A DNA stretch of 56,171 nucleotides from Stieleria mannarensis (GTDB lineage: Bacteria; Planctomycetota; Planctomycetia; Pirellulales; Pirellulaceae): NCBI RefSeq assembly GCF_014154935.1, contig NZ_JACEHH010000059.1, forward strand, positions 1 to 56,171. The letters are read 5' to 3'. The position numbers were made by a program, and so were the translations under genes. The notes beneath the pieces were generated by a model that had not been told where the DNA came from, made no database searches, and saw nothing but the letters and a program-made list of their open reading frames with translations. This document shows positions 54,121-56,171 of this stretch, in pieces. How positions within the stretch are numbered: position 1 is the first letter of the stretch; each line of letters begins with the position of its first letter.

Positions 54121-56022
54121 ATGATCCAGTTGAAATACCGGCCCGACGTTGATGGCTTGCGAGCAGTTGCAGTGACGCTCGTTCTGCTCTTTCACGCCAA
54201 TCTGGGTTTCTCGGGTGGCTATATTGGCGTTGATGTATTCTTTGTTATATCAGGTTTCTTGATTACTGGTTTGATTTTAAAAGACCAGGAGGCAGGCAAG
54301 TTTCGGCTAGCGAATTTTTGGATGCGCCGTATTCGCCGCATCATTCCGGCCGCGACCTTGATGATCGTTGTGGTGCTATTTGTAGGTTGCGTGTTGATGC
54401 TGCCAAGCGATTATGCAAGTCTCGGTAAATCTGCCGTTGCTCAGCAGTTGATGCTTTCTAATGTCTTTTTTTGGCTAGAAACCGGGTACTTTGATGGGCC
54501 TGCAGAACTGAAGCCACTTTTGCATACATGGTCACTGGCAGTTGAGGAGCAGTTCTATTTGGTCTATCCATTTCTTTTGATGTTTCTTTATCGTGTCGGT
54601 CGTCGGGCGACTTTCCTCGCACTGGCGGCGCTTGCGTTTGGTTCGCTGGTTGTTAGTCAATACGGCGTGATGCACCATCCGTCGGCCGCTTTTTTTCTCT
54701 TGCCCACAAGGGGCTGGGAACTGCTCGCTGGTGGACTAATTTGTTTTTTTCCGGAGCCAACCCGAATCAAACCACGCATTTTGGCGTTTTTCAGTTGGTG
54801 TTCATTGGTAGCGATCATTGCTGCAGGTTGGTTCTATAAGCCCGCGACATCCTTTCCTGGTCTGGCGGCCATTATTCCCGTTGCCGCAACTGCCATTTTT
54901 ATTTACTGCAATGCACTACGGCTTAGCTTCCCAGCATCAGTGTTGGCGACACCTCCGATCGTCTTTGTCGGGCTGATTAGCTATTCCCTTTACTTGTGGC
55001 ACTGGCCTCTGTTGGCGTTTATGCGATACAGTGCCGCCGAAGAGCCAAGTGTTTTTTGGAGAGTTTTGTCGCTATTCGGGAGTTTTGGGGTGTCGTTCTT
55101 GGCATGGCGATTTGTTGAGACGCCTTTTCGGAAGGTGCGCTGGCTTCGTACCCGACGATCTGTTGTTGGCGCGGCGTCGGTCAGTGCTGTCGCTGTTATC
55201 GGTTTCGGCCTCTGCGTGTTTGCAATGAAGGGGATGCCAAACCGCTTTCCAGAGGACGTCGTTGCGATCTTCGCTACGATGGAGGAGCGGGGCGCGCGTC
55301 ATATCGTCGCTGAGAACGATGTGAAGTCTGGCAGGTTGCCTCGTTTTGGCAAGATGAATGCGCCTCCTGAAATTTTGATTTGGGGCGATTCTCATGCTAT
55401 GTCGTTGGTTCCCGCGTTCGACAAATTAGGTAGACAGCATGGTATGGGGGGCGTTCAGGCGACCCACTCCGGTACGCTGCCACTGATCGGATTTGATAAT
55501 TCACGAGAGTGGTCGGCATCGCATTCATTTAACGATGCTGTCCTCGAGTACATTGTGGGAGGCGACATCTCAACAGTCGTCCTGGCAGGGTATTGGAGCC
55601 GGGATTCCCATGAAAAAGGATTTGAAGAGAGTTATCGGAGAACTGTTGTGAAGTTGCTCGATGCTGGTAAGACCGTGCTATTGGTTCAAGATGTCCCGAT
55701 ACAAGAGGTTTGGCCTGCAAAGGCGATCATGCGAGCGATAAGGCTTGGTGGCGACGTTGCGGAATTGGGGGTAGACCTCCGAGACCACCGGAAACGTCAA
55801 TTTCTTGCGGATACGACGTTCGCAAGTATACATCATCAGAATCTGATTGTGCTTGATCCGACGCCTTACCTAACAGATAGGAGCGGGGTGTGCAGAATGG
55901 TGATGGGCGGAGCAGCCCTGTATCACGACGATGATCATCTCTCGGTAGCCGGGGCCGAGCGACTGCTACCGATGTTTGAGGGAGCGCTCGGTCTGTCCGG
56001 AGGCGGTGACGCGGTGAAGTAG
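54121..56022 (+). CDS. OafA-like acyltransferase 3 with C-terminal SGNH domain
   Basis: This is an inner-membrane O-acyltransferase (633 residues from ATG 54121) that probably acetylates the polymer. YRPDVDGLRAVAVTLVLLFHA carries the catalytic His of acyltransferase-3 proteins. GVDVFFVISGFLITGLIL, FWMRRIRRIIPA and LHTWSLAVEEQFYLVYP are standard. About ten helices reach residue 380. The periplasmic SGNH part has ILIWGDSHAMSLVPA (about 418-433) and DDDHLSVAGAERL near 600 with the Asp/His pair. The first 200 residues are AT-rich compared with genes upstream (bases 54241-54300 are 37% G+C), which suggests recent acquisition. A TTG or ATG start further upstream would add an unlikely 28 residues. 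Confidence 0.91.
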   Translation: MIQLKYRPDVDGLRAVAVTLVLLFHANLGFSGGYIGVDVFFVISGFLITGLILKDQEAGKFRLANFWMRRIRRIIPAATLMIVVVLFVGCVLMLPSDYASLGKSAVAQQLMLSNVFFWLETGYFDGPAELKPLLHTWSLAVEEQFYLVYPFLLMFLYRVGRRATFLALAALAFGSLVVSQYGVMHHPSAAFFLLPTRGWELLAGGLICFFPEPTRIKPRILAFFSWCSLVAIIAAGWFYKPATSFPGLAAIIPVAATAIFIYCNALRLSFPASVLATPPIVFVGLISYSLYLWHWPLLAFMRYSAAEEPSVFWRVLSLFGSFGVSFLAWRFVETPFRKVRWLRTRRSVVGAASVSAVAVIGFGLCVFAMKGMPNRFPEDVVAIFATMEERGARHIVAENDVKSGRLPRFGKMNAPPEILIWGDSHAMSLVPAFDKLGRQHGMGGVQATHSGTLPLIGFDNSREWSASHSFNDAVLEYIVGGDISTVVLAGYWSRDSHEKGFEESYRRTVVKLLDAGKTVLLVQDVPIQEVWPAKAIMRAIRLGGDVAELGVDLRDHRKRQFLADTTFASIHHQNLIVLDPTPYLTDRSGVCRMVMGGAALYHDDDHLSVAGAERLLPMFEGALGLSGGGDAVK

Positions 56023-56083
56023 CCCGGTTGGATGGCTTGGGAGAACTAGTAGTTTCAATTGGCGTTGCCTTTAGGATCGCAGA

Positions 56084-56171
56084 ATGTTGACGTTAACGAG
56101 ATCGGTTGCCACTCACGACGGTCTTCTTAAGGAGTTTGTTTCCCGCTCTCGCGTTCCTATCACGGCGCAGG
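56084..56171 (+). CDS. Possible start of an unidentified gene, cut by the window edge
   Basis: From ATG 56084 a frame of 29 codons stays open to the last base (MLTLTRSVATHDGLLKEFV and on). It follows the acyltransferase by 61 nt on the same strand. It is too short to identify and may be chance. Confidence 0.3.
   Translation, partial: MLTLTRSVATHDGLLKEFVSRSRVPITAQ

Overview
The window looks like a chromosomal piece from a planctomycete, most likely Pirellulaceae (Rhodopirellula or a close relative). The reasons are the planctomycete secretion motif SLEDRRVLA at the N-terminus of a 2002-residue matrix protein, a PEP-CTERM substrate beside an exosortase, very long TPR proteins, tandem Uma2 genes, a four-helix-bundle (S23/IVP) gene, and many short intergenic repeats. 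Family assignments come from reading motifs by eye; no database search was run.

Layout. 1-9.8 kb is on the minus strand: a giant modular adhesin or matrix protein, a PEP-CTERM protein and a membrane-anchored FHA-like protein. From 10.4 kb on, every gene is on the plus strand. 10.4-21.2 kb is the core of an exosortase-linked exopolysaccharide locus: exosortase, Wzc-type chain-length regulator/tyrosine autokinase, a membrane-anchored TPR protein, an EpsI-like exosortase partner and an initiating sugar-phosphate transferase. 21.2-29.2 kb mixes conserved exosortase-system genes (DUF3473-type deacetylase, nucleotide-sugar dehydrogenase, UDP-GlcNAc 2-epimerase, TIGR03087-like glycosyltransferase) with two Uma2 genes, a four-helix-bundle gene and three families of short repeats. 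29.2-56 kb is a glycan assembly and decoration region: glycosyltransferases, flippase, polymerase, three NodB-like proteins, two ATP-grasp proteins (one fused to a low-molecular-weight tyrosine phosphatase), methyltransferases, a CapK/PaaK-like adenylating enzyme, a GT39-like transferase, two sulfotransferase-like proteins and an OafA-type O-acyltransferase.

How the genes fit together (inference). A Wzx/Wzy-type pathway would start on a lipid carrier with the sugar transferase at 20161, extend the unit with the glycosyltransferases, flip it (31616), polymerise it (35964) and set its length with the autokinase (11774) and the phosphatase domain at 34192. Sulfation, O-acylation, methylation, deacetylation and possibly amino-acid ligation would decorate the polymer. 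The exosortase and EpsI-like pair would process PEP-CTERM proteins such as the one at 7202. No Wza-type outer-membrane exporter was seen.

The least ordinary signals are the repeats. Heptamer arrays built as a short inverted arm, a loop and a long direct arm occur twice between genes and once in frame inside a glycosyltransferase gene, next to a perfect 48-bp palindrome. A 14-mer pyrimidine-rich array recurs in five consecutive intergenic gaps, and a 26-bp REP-like element is present in both orientations.
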